From NCBI RefSeq assembly GCF_001297775.1, contig NZ_LIFX01000005.1, positions 1-64,000 on the forward strand: DNA of 64,000 nucleotides, written 5' to 3'. The notes below the pieces were generated by a model. The model made no database searches and had not been told where the DNA came from. It saw nothing but the letters and a program-made list of their open reading frames with translations. Of the stretch, positions 1 to 9,798 are shown piece after piece. The translations under genes and the position numbers were made by a program. Each line of letters starts with the position of its first letter. The first letter of the stretch is position 1. This stretch comes from Trabulsiella odontotermitis. Its GTDB lineage: Bacteria > Pseudomonadota > Gammaproteobacteria > Enterobacterales > Enterobacteriaceae.

Positions 1-52
1 GAGCAGCCAACGCGGTATCAGTGTAAAAGACACAGGACGGGCACAAAGAATT

Positions 53-172
53 TGCCTGGCGGCTTTAGCGCGGTGGTCCCACCTGACCCCATGCCGAACT
101 CAGAAGTGAAACGCCGTAGCGCCGATGGTAGTGTGGGGCTTCCCCATGTGAGAGTAGGACACTGCCAGGCAT
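53..172 (+). rRNA. rrfD: 5S ribosomal RNA, first copy (rrfD-like)
   Basis: A 120-nt match to enterobacterial 5S rRNA, beginning TGCCTGGCGG and ending GCCAGGCAT, so helix I closes perfectly. Bases 1-52 before it are transcribed spacer; the 3' end of the 23S gene lies outside the window. The order 5S, tRNA-Thr, 5S, followed by yhdZ on the other strand, is that of the distal end of E. coli rrnD, hence the symbol. Confidence 0.96.
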
Positions 173-184
173 CCATTTAAGTGT

Positions 185-260
185 GCTGATATGGCTCAGT
201 TGGTAGAGCGCACCCTTGGTAAGGGTGAGGTCCCCAGTTCGACTCTGGGTATCAGCACCA
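185..260 (+). tRNA. thrV: tRNA-Thr (GGT anticodon)
   Basis: A 76-nt tRNA with encoded CCA end. The acceptor stem GCTGATA pairs with TATCAGC, the T loop reads GTTCGACTC, and the anticodon loop CTTGGTAA gives anticodon GGT (threonine, codons ACC/ACU). The sequence appears the same as E. coli thrV. It sits between two 5S genes and is processed from the rRNA transcript. Confidence 0.98.
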
Positions 261-297
261 GTTTTAAAGGTTAAAGTTCGGCAAGTAAAAAAGAATT

Positions 298-417
298 TGT
301 CTGGCGGCTTTAGCGCGGTGGTCCCACCTGACCCCATGCCGAACTCAGAAGTGAAACGCCGTAGCGCCGATGGTAGTGTGGGGCTTCCCCATGTGAGAGT
401 AGGACACTGCCAGACAC
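298..417 (+). rRNA. rrfF: 5S ribosomal RNA, second copy (rrfF-like)
   Basis: A second 120-nt 5S gene, identical by eye to the first through the body but starting TGTCTGGCGG and ending GCCAGACAC. The third base C>T and the matching G>A near the 3' end keep helix I paired as U-A. It is the last gene of the rRNA operon, directly before the terminator. Confidence 0.95.
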
Positions 418-427
418 CAATAAGAAG

Positions 428-456
428 AACCCCGATCGAAAGGTCGGGGTTTTTTG
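428..456 (+). terminator. Terminator of the rRNA operon
   Basis: CCCCGA (430-435) pairs with TCGGGG (444-449) around an 8-nt loop and is followed by six T. It lies 10 nt after the second 5S gene. On the other strand the same stem lies just past the yhdZ stop codon but is followed only by TTCTTCTTA, so it should work less well in that direction. Confidence 0.9.
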
Positions 457-459
457 CTT

Positions 460-1218
460 TTAGTGGATCACCTGCGACAAAAACGCGCGCGTACGTTCTG
501 ATTTCGGATGGGCGAAAAACTCCGCTGGCGGTGCCTGTTCCACAATCTCTCCGCGATCCATAAAGATAACCCTGTCCGCCACCGTCCGTGCAAAACCCAT
601 CTCATGGGTTACGCACAGCATCGTCATACCTGACTGGGCAAGCGCAATCATCGTATCCAGCACCTCTTTCACCATTTCGGGATCGAGCGCGGAAGTCGGT
701 TCGTCGAACAGCATAATTTTCGGCTTCATGCATAGTGATCGCGCAATGGCCACACGCTGCTGTTGGCCACCGGAAATCTGACCGGGGAACTTATGTGCGT
801 GCTCGACAATCCGCACACGCTCGAGATAATGCATCGCCAGCGCTTCAGCTTCTTTTTTGGGCATCTTGCGCACCCACACCGGCGCAAGAGTGCAGTTCTG
901 CAGCACGGTCAAATGCGGAAAAAGGTTAAAGTGCTGAAACACCATCCCTACTTCCTGACGGACTTTCTCAATGTTCCGGACATCTTCATTAAGCTCAATG
1001 CCATCCACGACAATTCGCCCCTGCTGATGTTCTTCGAGGTGATTAATACAGCGAATTGTCGTTGATTTTCCCGAGCCGGAAGGACCGCATAAAACGATAC
1101 GCTCCCCCTGTTGTACTTTCAGGTCGATATCTTTCAGGACATGAAATTGCCCGTACCATTTATTCACTTTTTCCAGGGTGATCATTGCGTCAGCCGGTTG
1201 CATTGTAATTTGACCCAT
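460..1218 (-). CDS. yhdZ: Amino-acid ABC transporter ATP-binding protein YhdZ
   Basis: The protein is a 252-aa ATPase that powers uptake of polar amino acids through YhdX/YhdY. Visible motifs are Walker [10 protein letters not shown] (residues 45-53), signature ISGGQ (148-152), Walker B IMLFDE (168-173) and the switch histidine in CVTHEMGFA. Length and sequence match E. coli YhdZ over the full protein. It is the last gene of yhdWXYZ, 7 nt after yhdY. The upstream sigma-54 promoter suggests nitrogen control. The substrate is not proven; general L-amino-acid transporters (AapJQMP/BztABCD) are the nearest characterised family. Confidence 0.95.
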   Translation of the reverse strand: MGQITMQPADAMITLEKVNKWYGQFHVLKDIDLKVQQGERIVLCGPSGSGKSTTIRCINHLEEHQQGRIVVDGIELNEDVRNIEKVRQEVGMVFQHFNLFPHLTVLQNCTLAPVWVRKMPKKEAEALAMHYLERVRIVEHAHKFPGQISGGQQQRVAIARSLCMKPKIMLFDEPTSALDPEMVKEVLDTMIALAQSGMTMLCVTHEMGFARTVADRVIFMDRGEIVEQAPPAEFFAHPKSERTRAFLSQVIH

Positions 1219-1225
1219 AATTTCC

Positions 1226-2329
1226 TCAGTGCCGGGAATGCCCGGTGTTAAAACGCTTCTCCAGATGTTGGCTGTAGCGCGACATGCTGAAACAGAAGAT
1301 CCAGTAGATCAGAGCGGCAAAAACATAGCCTTCCGTCGACATCCCAAGCCAGGCGGGATCGACAGTCGCTTGTTGCACGCTGCTGAACAGATCGAACAGA
1401 CCAATGATGATCACCAGACTGGTGTCCTTGAACAGGGCGATAATGGTATTCACCAGCCCCGGGATCACCAGCTTTAACGCCTGAGGCAAAATGACCAGCG
1501 CCTGGGTTTTCCAGTATCCCAACGCCAGCGATTCCGCCGCTTCATATTGCCCCTTCGGTAAGGCCTGTAAGCCGCCGCGCACCACTTCCGCCACATAGGC
1601 AGACTGGAACAAAATGACCCCAACCAGTGCGCGGATGAGCTTATCAATGCTCGTCCCTTCCGACAGGAATAGCGGCAACATTACCGACGACATAAACAAC
1701 ACAGTAATCAGTGGAACACCGCGCCAGAACTCGATAAAAATGACGGACAGCATGCGCACGACAGGCATGGTTGAGCGTCGTCCGAGTGCCAGCAAAATGC
1801 CTAACGGCAGAGCGCCAGCAATACCCACCGAGGCGATGATCAGTGTGAGTGTCAGGCCACCCCACAACCGGGTTTCCACCCGTTCAAGCCCTAAAAAACC
1901 ACCGAACAGTAACCACCAGACAAGCAATGGATAGAGCACCGACCAGCAGGCAAGATACCGACCGCGATGCGGCATTTTTTTCAGGAATAGCGGAATGAGA
2001 GTCAGCAGGCCGGTTACCAGGGCGATATTGATGCGCCAGCGCTGATCATGCGGATAGAGTCCGTACATGAACTGGCCGAAACGCTCATGGATAAACACCC
2101 AGCAGGCTCCTGCTTTGGTACAGTCTGCCCGCGTCGAGCCCAACCAGTTGGCCTGCAAAACAGCCCAGTTCAGTAAGGGCGGAATAATGACCCACAGCAG
2201 CCACAGGCAAAAAATCGTCAGCAGCGAATTTACCCAGCCGGTGAAGAGATTTTTGCGTATCCAGTTCAGTGGTGTACCGGAACGCATTTTGTCGTGCGGC
2301 ACAGGGTGCGACAGCAGTGCTTTTGTCAT
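1226..2329 (-). CDS. yhdY: Amino-acid ABC transporter permease YhdY
   Basis: A 367-aa inner-membrane permease of the polar amino-acid (HisMQ/GlnP) class. The N-terminal 130 residues hold two hydrophobic segments separated by a periplasmic stretch (about 50-100). The C-terminal half is the transport domain, with the ATPase-contact loop [20 protein letters not shown] near residue 260. Together with YhdX it would form the heterodimeric channel. It starts 9 nt after the yhdX stop and is followed 7 nt later by yhdZ. Confidence 0.93.
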   Translation of the reverse strand: MTKALLSHPVPHDKMRSGTPLNWIRKNLFTGWVNSLLTIFCLWLLWVIIPPLLNWAVLQANWLGSTRADCTKAGACWVFIHERFGQFMYGLYPHDQRWRINIALVTGLLTLIPLFLKKMPHRGRYLACWSVLYPLLVWWLLFGGFLGLERVETRLWGGLTLTLIIASVGIAGALPLGILLALGRRSTMPVVRMLSVIFIEFWRGVPLITVLFMSSVMLPLFLSEGTSIDKLIRALVGVILFQSAYVAEVVRGGLQALPKGQYEAAESLALGYWKTQALVILPQALKLVIPGLVNTIIALFKDTSLVIIIGLFDLFSSVQQATVDPAWLGMSTEGYVFAALIYWIFCFSMSRYSQHLEKRFNTGHSRH

Positions 2330-2338
2330 CAGAGCCCC

Positions 2339-3520
2339 CTAGCGCTCGATCAGGGCGATACGCCGGTTGTAGATATTCATTAGCAGCGAAATCGTCAGGC
2401 TGATAAGCAGATAAACAGACATCGTGATAGCGATCGTTTCAATCGCCTGACCGGTTTGATTCAGGACCGTACCGGCGAACAGCGACACCATATCCGGATA
2501 GCCAATCGCCGCGGCAAGCGACGAGTTTTTAACGATATTCAGATACTGACTGGTGAGCGGCGGAATGATCACCCGCATTGCCTGGGGAATGATGACTTGC
2601 CGCAGCGTCACCGGATTCGGCAGCCCCAGTGAGCGCGCAGCTTCATGTTGCCCGTAGGGCACGGCCTGAATACCTGCGCGAATGATCTCGGCAATAAAAG
2701 CGGAGGTGTAAACCGAAAGGGCGATCGTCAGCGCCGCCAGTTCCGGAATCAACACCAGACCGCCGCGGAAGTTAAAGCCATGCAGCGCCGGGAGTTCCCA
2801 GTGGATTGCAGCGCCAAAGACCGCGTGTGTCAGCAAGGGAAGCCCGACGAGAAGCGCGATAGCAATGGGCCAGGTGCGGCGTAACTGCCCGGTCGCTATC
2901 TGATGCGCCTTATTGCGGCGCCAGAGCCATCCGATGATGACAATGGCTAAAACGACCGCGCCAACAAACGCCAGCAGCCCTTCACCAAACTGTGGCGACG
3001 GGATATACAAGCCGCGGTTGCTGAGAAAGATCAGATCGAATGCGCTGACCGCCTGGCGAGGGCCGGGCAAATTACGTAACACGGCAAAATACCAGAAGAA
3101 GATCTGCAGCAGCGGTGGAATGTTACGGAAGATCTCAATGTAAATCGTTGAAAGCTTACGCAGCAGCCAGTTTTCAGAAAGACGAGCCAGCCCCAGAAAA
3201 AAACCAATGAACGACGCAAAAACAATACATAGTGCGGACACCAACAGCGTATTCAGCAGCCCGACGATAAAGACCAGACCATAAGTATCGCCCTGCTCAT
3301 AATCAATCAGATGCTGCACAATGCCAAACCCGGCGCTGCGATCGAGAAACGCAAAGCCAGAGGTGATGCCACGATGATTCAGGTTAGTGATGGTGTTGTG
3401 AATTAACCAGACGGCAATAGCGACGATCGTCGCCACCGCGATGATTTGAAAAAGCCAGGCGCGAACCGTGGGGTTAGAAAACGACAGCGCGCCTTTTACG
3501 GTTGGGCGGCGATGGAACAT
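2339..3520 (-). CDS. yhdX: Amino-acid ABC transporter permease YhdX
   Basis: A 393-aa permease partner of YhdY. A hydrophobic N-terminal segment (about 20-40) is followed by the split transport domain. The loop EAARSLGLPNPVTLRQVIIP near residue 295 is the conserved contact with the ATPase YhdZ. Two permease genes of unequal length followed by an ATPase gene is the usual arrangement in AapQMP-type transporters. A terminator-like hairpin separates this gene from yhdW, so the binding protein is probably made in excess over the channel. Confidence 0.93.
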   Translation of the reverse strand: MFHRRPTVKGALSFSNPTVRAWLFQIIAVATIVAIAVWLIHNTITNLNHRGITSGFAFLDRSAGFGIVQHLIDYEQGDTYGLVFIVGLLNTLLVSALCIVFASFIGFFLGLARLSENWLLRKLSTIYIEIFRNIPPLLQIFFWYFAVLRNLPGPRQAVSAFDLIFLSNRGLYIPSPQFGEGLLAFVGAVVLAIVIIGWLWRRNKAHQIATGQLRRTWPIAIALLVGLPLLTHAVFGAAIHWELPALHGFNFRGGLVLIPELAALTIALSVYTSAFIAEIIRAGIQAVPYGQHEAARSLGLPNPVTLRQVIIPQAMRVIIPPLTSQYLNIVKNSSLAAAIGYPDMVSLFAGTVLNQTGQAIETIAITMSVYLLISLTISLLMNIYNRRIALIER

Positions 3521-3546
3521 AACAAAACCTCTGCGACCGAAACTCC

Positions 3547-3574
3547 AGAAAAGGGCACCGCTAACGCGATGCCC
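3547..3574 (-). terminator. Partial terminator between yhdW and yhdX
   Basis: On the minus strand a 9-bp stem (with one G-U pair) formed by 3566-3574 and 3553-3561, with a 4-nt loop, is followed directly by TTTTC. It lies in the 69-nt gap between the binding-protein gene and the permease gene. Such hairpins commonly let only part of the transcripts continue, which would give more binding protein than channel. Read-through is inferred, since no other promoter for yhdXYZ is evident. Confidence 0.6.
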
Positions 3575-3589
3575 ATTACAGCGTAAGAT

Positions 3590-4615
3590 TTACCGTACCG
3601 GTGGTGCGTACTGGATACCGCCGTTATTCCAGAGGTTGTTCTGGCCACGTTTGATTTTCAGCGGGCTGTTGAGACCCACGTTACGTTCGAAAACCTCACT
3701 GTAGTTGCCGACCTGTTTGACGATGTTGTAAGCCCATTTATTGTCCAGCTTAAGATCCTTGCCGAAGTCGCCTTCTTTGCCCAGGAAATGCGCCATGTCA
3801 GGCGTCGCAGGGGTTGCGGCTTTTTCATCGACGTTTTTCGACGTAATGCCCATTTCTTCCGCATTGAGCATGGCGAACAGCGTCCAGCGGACGATGGCGA
3901 ACCACTCGTCATCACCACGACGAACAACCGGTCCCAGCGGCTCTTTTGAAATGACTTCAGGCAACACAATCCATTCAGCAGGATTGCTCAGCTTGATGCG
4001 CAGCGCATACAGCTGAGACTGATCCGAGGCGAGCGTATCGCAGCGGCCAGATTCCAGCGCTTTCGCAGACTCATCTGAACGGTCAAACGTCACCGGCGTA
4101 TACTTCATGTTGTTCGCTTTGAAGTAATCCGCCACGTTGAGCTCGGTGTCGGTACCCGCCTGAATACAGACCGTTGCACCATCCAGCTCTTTCGCGCTTT
4201 TGAGACCTGCTTTATTGTGCGTCAGAAAACCGATACCGTCGTAATAGGTCACGCCGGTAAATGACATCCCCATTCCCGCATCGCGTGAAGAGGTCCAGGT
4301 GGTATTACGCGAGAGCAGATCAACTTCACCCGATTGCAGCGCCGTAAAGCGCTCTTTCGCCGTCAGCGGGGTATATTTCACTTTGCTGTCATCGCCAAAC
4401 ACAGCGGCGGCGATCCCACGGCAAACATCCACATCAATGCCTGTGAATTTTCCATTGGCATCGGCATAGGAGAAGCCCGGTAATCCGTCGCTAATACCGC
4501 ATTGTACGAATCCTTTCTTTTTAACCGCATCCAGAGTTGCACCAGCATGTGCCTGACTGGCAATAGCAAGCAGCGTACCTGCGACCGCCAGGCTGGCAAT
4601 CATCATCTTTTTCAT
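3590..4615 (-). CDS. yhdW: Periplasmic amino-acid-binding protein YhdW
   Basis: A 341-aa solute-binding protein of family 3 that captures amino acids in the periplasm for YhdXYZ. The start at 4615 is chosen because it gives a clear signal peptide (MKKMMIASLAVAGTLL, cleavage after SQAHA about residue 22) with an AGGA-type site upstream; the frame stays open further upstream without coding character. The mature protein opens with the family motif LDAVKKKGFVQCGI. The gene is intact here, whereas the E. coli K-12 copy is, as I recall, annotated as a pseudogene. It is the first gene of the operon, about 80 nt behind a sigma-54 promoter. Confidence 0.94.
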   Translation of the reverse strand: MKKMMIASLAVAGTLLAIASQAHAGATLDAVKKKGFVQCGISDGLPGFSYADANGKFTGIDVDVCRGIAAAVFGDDSKVKYTPLTAKERFTALQSGEVDLLSRNTTWTSSRDAGMGMSFTGVTYYDGIGFLTHNKAGLKSAKELDGATVCIQAGTDTELNVADYFKANNMKYTPVTFDRSDESAKALESGRCDTLASDQSQLYALRIKLSNPAEWIVLPEVISKEPLGPVVRRGDDEWFAIVRWTLFAMLNAEEMGITSKNVDEKAATPATPDMAHFLGKEGDFGKDLKLDNKWAYNIVKQVGNYSEVFERNVGLNSPLKIKRGQNNLWNNGGIQYAPPVR

Positions 4616-4705
4616 AATGCATCCTGTGTGACGAGATTTATCGTTATTTATTAAGGCGTCCGGAACGCCAGATACCTGTCTGTGGTGACAGCCATACTTT
4701 GTTAA

Positions 4706-4720
4706 GCAAAGCGGATGCCA
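4706..4720 (-). promoter_or_regulatory. Sigma-54 (-24/-12) promoter of yhdWXYZ
   Basis: The minus strand reads TGGCATCCGCTTTGC, followed by T. This gives GG at -24 and GC at -12 with exactly 10 nt between them, against the consensus TGGCAC-N5-TTGCW; the only core mismatch is T for C at the sixth base. The predicted start is near 4694, leaving a leader of about 80 nt before yhdW. E. coli yhdWXYZ is reported as part of the NtrC nitrogen-limitation regulon, which agrees. Confidence 0.78.
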
Positions 4721-4803
4721 TAATTGCAAGCGCCTGATTTTCGGGCGACGGCGTGCAATAAAGTGAGTGTAGACATGAAATGAAAGGGACATCGCCCTGA
4801 AAT

Positions 4804-4840
4804 GGTGCAAAATTACAACCTGTGCCACAAAATAGCGCAA
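4804..4840 (-). promoter_or_regulatory. Candidate NtrC enhancer region
   Basis: Half-sites resembling the NtrC consensus (GCAC ... GGTGC) occur as GGTGCA (4804-4809) and as an imperfect inverted pair TGTGCC (4821-4826) and GCGCA (4835-4839). They lie about 110-145 bp upstream of the predicted start, the usual enhancer distance. The individual matches are imperfect. The rest of the 4616-4997 gap is AT-rich and shows no gene. Confidence 0.4.
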
Positions 4841-4963
4841 AAAAGTTTCTTATCAGGCGGAAGAAGAAATAATGATTTCGGGCGGTAATATTGGTGGGAG
4901 AATGAAACAAAGGTATTTTGTGAATATGCTCACGTAATAGCGTTAATCCCTCTTTTGTGTGAT

Positions 4964-4990
4964 ATGACAAAGCGCGGAAGTCCGCGCTTT
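4964..4990 (-). terminator. Terminator-like hairpin after yhdV
   Basis: A perfect 10-bp inverted repeat (4969-4978 with 4981-4990) begins 7 nt past the yhdV stop codon. Only 2 nt separate the arms, so the real loop must open to about 4-6 nt. On the minus strand it is followed by TCATAT, a weak U tract, so termination may be incomplete. Confidence 0.5.
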
Positions 4991-4997
4991 GCTGTGG

Positions 4998-5219
4998 TTA
5001 TTTGGTCAGTGCGACGATACCGAGCGTCAGGCCCGCCAGCGCGGCGGCACCGCCAGCAATGGCGCCTGCGGTTTCCCAGTTGTCCTGCGTCGTCCCTTTC
5101 ATACAGGTATTGGTGTGAACCAGTCGCCCCTGATCGTCATAGACCGGTACACAGGGAGACTCATGTGCACAGCCAGCGAGAAACGTTGTCAGTAATGCGA
5201 CGGAAATGAATCTTTTCAT
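4998..5219 (-). CDS. yhdV: Small lipoprotein YhdV
   Basis: A 73-aa predicted lipoprotein. The start at 5219 gives a proper lipoprotein signal peptide with lipobox LAGC (Cys18). The mature part begins AHESPCVPVYDDQGR and ends in a glycine/alanine-rich hydrophobic segment (GAIAGGAAALAGLTLGIVAL). Length and sequence match E. coli YhdV, whose function is unknown. An in-frame ATG 25 codons earlier would destroy the signal peptide. It is monocistronic between yhdW and acrF. Confidence 0.9.
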   Translation of the reverse strand: MKRFISVALLTTFLAGCAHESPCVPVYDDQGRLVHTNTCMKGTTQDNWETAGAIAGGAAALAGLTLGIVALTK

Positions 5220-5534
5220 AAAGTTACCTCTTAATAAGCCACGGTAAATGTCATTCGTAAAACATCCCATGGACGTCAGGAGGTATTTTATCATTAGTAT
5301 TTAACGGGCCGTCTGCGCAAAACAATCTCAAAGTATGAGAGATGTAAACATCGTGGAGAGAATAGGCGTGGAAGCATAAAATTGTGCAGGAAAAATGAAG
5401 CTGAATATAAAAACTTATCTGCGAAAAATAATAATATTCATCTGGTTAATAGATTATATGCCAAATATCCTCATGCATTAAAGTCTGACATTATTAAAAA
5501 AGTAAGGCGCCCGATGGCGCCTTAATGAGCATGT
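5220..5534. other. Intergenic region yhdV-acrF
   Basis: A 315-nt AT-rich gap. The left half must hold the promoter of yhdV (leftward), but I see no confident -35/-10 pair. The right end holds the acrF terminator. No open frame with coding character was found. Confidence 0.6.
5496..5524 (-). terminator. Terminator of acrEF
   Basis: The minus strand has a perfect 9-bp stem, TAAGGCGCC with GGCGCCTTA (5516-5524 with 5503-5511) around a 4-nt loop, followed by a run of T (complement of A at 5496-5501). It lies 11 nt after the acrF stop codon, at the end of the two-gene operon. Confidence 0.88.
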
Positions 5535-8500
5535 TTATTCTTTATGCTGGCTGAACCGCCGCCTGATCACCACGAAGAAGACCGGAACAAAGAAGATTGC
5601 CAGCAGTGTGGCGGACAGCATCCCGCCCATCACGCCTGTACCCACCGCATTTTGCGCGCCGCTCCCGGCGCCATGGCTTATCACCAGCGGCAACACACCG
5701 AGAACGAAAGCCAGCGAGGTCATCAGAATCGGCCGCAGACGCATTCGCGAAGCCTCCAGTGTTGCTTCGATAATACCTTTGTGCTCCTTCTCCATTAAAT
5801 CTTTGGCGAACTCGACAATCAGGATCGCGTTTTTAGCCGACAGGCCAATGGTGGTGAGCAGACCCACCTGAAAGTAAACGTCATTGTTCAGCCCGCGCAG
5901 CGAGGCGGCCAGCAGCGCGCCGATAACCCCGAGCGGCACTACCAGCATCACGGAGAACGGCACGGACCAGCTTTCATACAGCGCAGCAAGGCACAGGAAC
6001 ACCACAATCAGTGAAATGGCATACAGCGCCGGTGCCTGGTTGCCGGAAAGCCTTTCCTGATAAGACATGCCGGTCCAGTCATAGCCGACGCCGGAAGGCA
6101 GTTTGCTGGCCAGTTGCTCCATTAAAATCATCGCCTCGCCGGTACTTTTCCCCGCCACCGCTTCGCCGAGGATTTCCATCGACGGCATCCCGTTGTAGCG
6201 TTCCAGACGCGGTGAGCCATAGGCCCAGTGCGACGTCGCAAAGGCGGAAAAGGGTACCATTTCGCCGTTAGCACTGCGCACAAACAGATTGTTGATGTCT
6301 GTTGGCAGCATGCGGAACTGTGCATCGGCCTGCACGTAAACTTTTTTCACGCGTCCGCGATCGATAAAGTCATTCACGTAAGTGCCGCCGAGTGATGAGG
6401 AGATGGTCTGGTTAATATCAGAAATCGATACACCCAGTGCTTGTGCTTTTTCCTGATCGACGTCCAGCTTAAATTGCGGCGTATCCTCAAGTCCGTTCGG
6501 GCGGACGCTGGTCAGGATATCCGGATGCGCTCTCGCCATCCCCAGCAGTTGATTTCGTGCCTGCGTCAGTGCATTGTGGCCGAGACCCGCCTGATCGATC
6601 AGTTCAAAATCGAAGCCCTTCGCCGTACCAAGTTCCATAATGGCGGGTAAATTGAAGGGGAAAACCATGGCATCGCGGATCTGGCTGAACGCATGGTGAG
6701 CGCGTGCCACAATGGCCTCGACGCCATTCTTGCTGCCGGATCGTTCTTCCCACGGTTTCAGGCTGATAAACGCAATCCCTGAGTTTTGCCCCTGGCCGCT
6801 GAAGCTAAAGCCGTTGACGGTAAACACCGATTCGACATTCGCTTTCTCTTCCGTCAGGTAATACTGCTGGATGCGGTCCAGTACCTGCTGCGTTCGAGCC
6901 TGCGTGGCGCCTGCCGGAAGCTGCACCATGGTCATAAAGACGCCCTGATCTTCGTCTGGCAAGAATGAGGTTGGCAGGCGTAAAAACAGCACGGTCATGC
7001 CCGCAACAATCAGCACGTAAATCATCAGATAGCGACCCGTACTGTGCAGGATCCCGCCAACGCTGTTGGTATAGTGCTCAACGCTGCGATCAAACGTATT
7101 GTTAAACCAGCCGAAAAACCCCCGCTTCTGTTCATGATGATCAGGATCGACCGGTTTCAACAGGGTGGCACACAGCGCTGGCGTGAGGATTAACGCGACC
7201 AGCACCGAAAGCGCCATTGCAGAAACAATGGTGATTGAGAACTGGCGGTAAATGGCGCCCGTTGAACCGCCGAAGAAGGCCATCGGGATGAACACCGCCG
7301 ACAGCACCATCGCAATGCCGACCAGCGCGCCCTGGATTTGCGACATGGATTTTTCCGTCGCCGCCTTTGGTGGCAGTCGGTCTTCCATCATCACACGTTC
7401 GACGTTTTCCACCACCACAATGGCGTCATCAACCAGCAACCCGATGGCCAGCACCATGCCAAACATGGTGAGGGTATTAATGGAGTAACCGCATGCTGCC
7501 AGCACGGCAAAGGTTCCCAGCAGAACCACCGGCACCGCGATAGTCGGGATCAGCGTGGCGCGAAGATTCTGCAGAAACAAATACATTACCAGGAAAACCA
7601 GTACGATGGCTTCGAGCAGTGTTTTTACCACTTCGTGAATCGAAATGGTGACAAATGGCGTGGTATCGTACGGATAAACGACCTTCAGCCCCTGCGGAAA
7701 GAAGTTCTGCAGCTCAGCCAGTTTTCCTTTGACGGCTTTTGCCGTATCCAGCGCATTGGCGCCGGTCGCCAGCTTGATCCCAATACCCGTCGCGGTCTGA
7801 CCGTTAATTTTGGTCACCATATTGTAGTTTTCGCCGCCGAGGGTAATACGGGCCACGTCCTTGAGGCGCACCACGGAACCATCCTGATTCACTTTCAGCG
7901 TGACGTTGCCAAACTCATCCACATCTTTCAGTCGTGTCTGGGCGATGATCGAGGTGTTCAACTGCTGCCCCGGAACGGCAGGCGTACCGCCGAGCTGACC
8001 GGCCGCTATCTGGTCGTTCTGGGTCCTGAGCTGGTTGATAACGTCAACCGGCGTCAGCTGATACTTATTGAGCGCGTTCGGATCGAGCCAGATCCGCATC
8101 GCATACTGGGCGCCAAACAGTTGTACATCGCCCACGCCACTGGTGCGGCTAATCGCGTCCTTCACATTCGAGGCCACATAGTCGGAGATATCTTCCTGGG
8201 AAAGGTTTTTATTGTTCGACACAAAACCGGCGACCAGCAGGAAACTGCTGCTGGATTTTTCTACGCCGATACCCTGCTGCTGGACCTCCTGCGGCAGCAG
8301 GGGCATCGCCAGCTGGAGTTTGTTCTGTACCTGCACCTGTGCGATATCAGGGTCGGTACCGGAATCGAACGTCAGCGTAATGGTGACGTTGCCCGCCGAA
8401 TCGCTGGTGGAGGACATATACATCAGGTTATCGACACCGTTCATATTCTGTTCGATAACCTGCGTGACGGTATCCTGCACCGTTTGCGCATCAGCGCCGG

Positions 8501-8648
8501 GATAGGTGGCGGTCACTGAGACCGCCGGTGGTGCAATGGTTGGATACTGAGCGATGGGGAGCTGCAAAATCGCCAGACCACCGGCAATCATTAAAATGAT
8601 GGCCAGCACCCAGGCGAAAACCGGGCGTTGAATAAAAAAATTAGACAT
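5535..8648 (-). CDS. acrF: RND multidrug efflux pump AcrF
   Basis: A 1037-aa inner-membrane RND transporter, the usual length for AcrB/AcrF. It exports drugs, dyes and bile-type compounds using the proton gradient, with the periplasmic adaptor AcrE and TolC. The N-terminus [19 protein letters not shown] is typical. The proton-relay aspartates are seen in [13 protein letters not shown] (about residues 407-408) and the conserved lysine in [11 protein letters not shown] (about 940). Two large periplasmic loops each follow the first helix of a half. It starts 13 nt after acrE. It is assigned to AcrF rather than AcrB from the acrE-acrS context between yhdV and fis. Confidence 0.96.
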   Translation of the reverse strand: MSNFFIQRPVFAWVLAIILMIAGGLAILQLPIAQYPTIAPPAVSVTATYPGADAQTVQDTVTQVIEQNMNGVDNLMYMSSTSDSAGNVTITLTFDSGTDPDIAQVQVQNKLQLAMPLLPQEVQQQGIGVEKSSSSFLLVAGFVSNNKNLSQEDISDYVASNVKDAISRTSGVGDVQLFGAQYAMRIWLDPNALNKYQLTPVDVINQLRTQNDQIAAGQLGGTPAVPGQQLNTSIIAQTRLKDVDEFGNVTLKVNQDGSVVRLKDVARITLGGENYNMVTKINGQTATGIGIKLATGANALDTAKAVKGKLAELQNFFPQGLKVVYPYDTTPFVTISIHEVVKTLLEAIVLVFLVMYLFLQNLRATLIPTIAVPVVLLGTFAVLAACGYSINTLTMFGMVLAIGLLVDDAIVVVENVERVMMEDRLPPKAATEKSMSQIQGALVGIAMVLSAVFIPMAFFGGSTGAIYRQFSITIVSAMALSVLVALILTPALCATLLKPVDPDHHEQKRGFFGWFNNTFDRSVEHYTNSVGGILHSTGRYLMIYVLIVAGMTVLFLRLPTSFLPDEDQGVFMTMVQLPAGATQARTQQVLDRIQQYYLTEEKANVESVFTVNGFSFSGQGQNSGIAFISLKPWEERSGSKNGVEAIVARAHHAFSQIRDAMVFPFNLPAIMELGTAKGFDFELIDQAGLGHNALTQARNQLLGMARAHPDILTSVRPNGLEDTPQFKLDVDQEKAQALGVSISDINQTISSSLGGTYVNDFIDRGRVKKVYVQADAQFRMLPTDINNLFVRSANGEMVPFSAFATSHWAYGSPRLERYNGMPSMEILGEAVAGKSTGEAMILMEQLASKLPSGVGYDWTGMSYQERLSGNQAPALYAISLIVVFLCLAALYESWSVPFSVMLVVPLGVIGALLAASLRGLNNDVYFQVGLLTTIGLSAKNAILIVEFAKDLMEKEHKGIIEATLEASRMRLRPILMTSLAFVLGVLPLVISHGAGSGAQNAVGTGVMGGMLSATLLAIFFVPVFFVVIRRRFSQHKE

Positions 8649-8661
8649 TGTGTTCCATACC

Positions 8662-9798
8662 TTACTTCGCGGTAGCCGCTACCGTGTCCTCTTCCGCGTC
8701 CACGGTTACACCCGGATGCACTTTTTGTAACCCGCTGACGATGACCTTATCGCCGGGCTGGAGCCCGTCAGTCACCAGCCAGCGATCGCCAATGGCCTGC
8801 GAGGCGGTAATATCACGCAATTCAACCTGGTTGCGGGCATTGATCAGCAGGACGGTGGCCTGGCCCAGCGGCGTGCGTGTGACGCCTTGCTGTGGGATCA
8901 GAATGGCATTCGGTTGTACGCCTTCATCAATGCGCGCCCGGACAAACATGCCGGGCAGCAGGGCGTGCTGCGGGTTCGGGAAGATGGCGCGAAGGGTGAT
9001 TGAACCGGTGCTTTCGTCCACGGTGACGTCAGAGAATTGCAGCGAGCCTTTTTGTGCGTATGGCTGACCGTTTTCCATCACTAACTGCACACTTTTGGTG
9101 TCGCTGCCGGCCTGCAGGCTTTCTTGTTTCAGGCGCATAAAATCGTTACTGGACTGCGTCACATCGACGTAAATAGGATCAAGCTGCTGCACGGTGGCCA
9201 GTGCCTCCGTCTGTCCGTTGGTGACCAGCGCGCCCTCGGTCACCGCGGATTTACCAATACGACCGCTGATGGGAGACGTGACTTTCGTCCAGGCGAGGTT
9301 AATGCGCGCATTTTCCACGGCAGCTTTCGCCGCCAGCACGCTGGCATCAGCCTGCTGTGCTGTGGCGACGGCCTGATCGTAATCCTGCTGGCTAATGTAC
9401 TGCGTGCCGAGCAGCGGGGCGTAGCGTTTTACCGTCAGGTGCGCGAGGGTCGCTGCCGCCGCGGCGTTGGATTCATCTGCTTTTGCGCTGGCGTACGCGG
9501 CCTGGTAAGTCGCGGGATCGATCTGATAAAGCGACTGACCGGCTTCGACATCGCTACCTTCCTCAAAATGACGCTGGAGGATGATGCCGCTGACCTGCGG
9601 GCGAACTTCCGCGATGCGAAACGCCGCCGTACGCCCGGGGAGTTCAGTCGTAACCTGCAATGGCGCGCGGGCGGCAACATGAAAGGTCACCTTTGGCGTG
9701 GGCGCCTGCGGTGGTTGATTTTCCGAATCATTACAGCCTGCCAGTAATGCAGTCGTCATGATGAGGCTGGAGTAAAGCGTCGCCCTGGCGTGAATCAT
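8662..9798 (-). CDS. acrE: Periplasmic adaptor lipoprotein AcrE
   Basis: A 378-aa membrane-fusion protein linking AcrF to TolC. The signal peptide ends in lipobox LAGC (Cys22), so it is a lipoprotein. The biotinyl-lipoyl half-motif [22 protein letters not shown] follows near residue 70, then an alpha-hairpin rich in Ala (about 100-165) and the return half [20 protein letters not shown] central stretch [16 protein letters not shown] is a few residues shorter than in E. coli AcrE (385 aa). It is first gene of acrEF, divergent from acrS. Confidence 0.95.
   Translation of the reverse strand: MIHARATLYSSLIMTTALLAGCNDSENQPPQAPTPKVTFHVAARAPLQVTTELPGRTAAFRIAEVRPQVSGIILQRHFEEGSDVEAGQSLYQIDPATYQAAYASAKADESNAAAAATLAHLTVKRYAPLLGTQYISQQDYDQAVATAQQADASVLAAKAAVENARINLAWTKVTSPISGRIGKSAVTEGALVTNGQTEALATVQQLDPIYVDVTQSSNDFMRLKQESLQAGSDTKSVQLVMENGQPYAQKGSLQFSDVTVDESTGSITLRAIFPNPQHALLPGMFVRARIDEGVQPNAILIPQQGVTRTPLGQATVLLINARNQVELRDITASQAIGDRWLVTDGLQPGDKVIVSGLQKVHPGVTVDAEEDTVAATAK

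Noticed and set aside
4644..4970. A 108-codon open frame upstream of yhdW
   Set aside because: It covers the sigma-54 promoter and AT-rich control DNA, has no signal or domain, and overlaps the real yhdW start region.
7338..8519. A 393-codon open frame antisense to acrF
   Set aside because: It lies wholly inside acrF, has a composition full of His/Arg/Gln typical of antisense shadow frames, and no ribosome-binding site or family resemblance.
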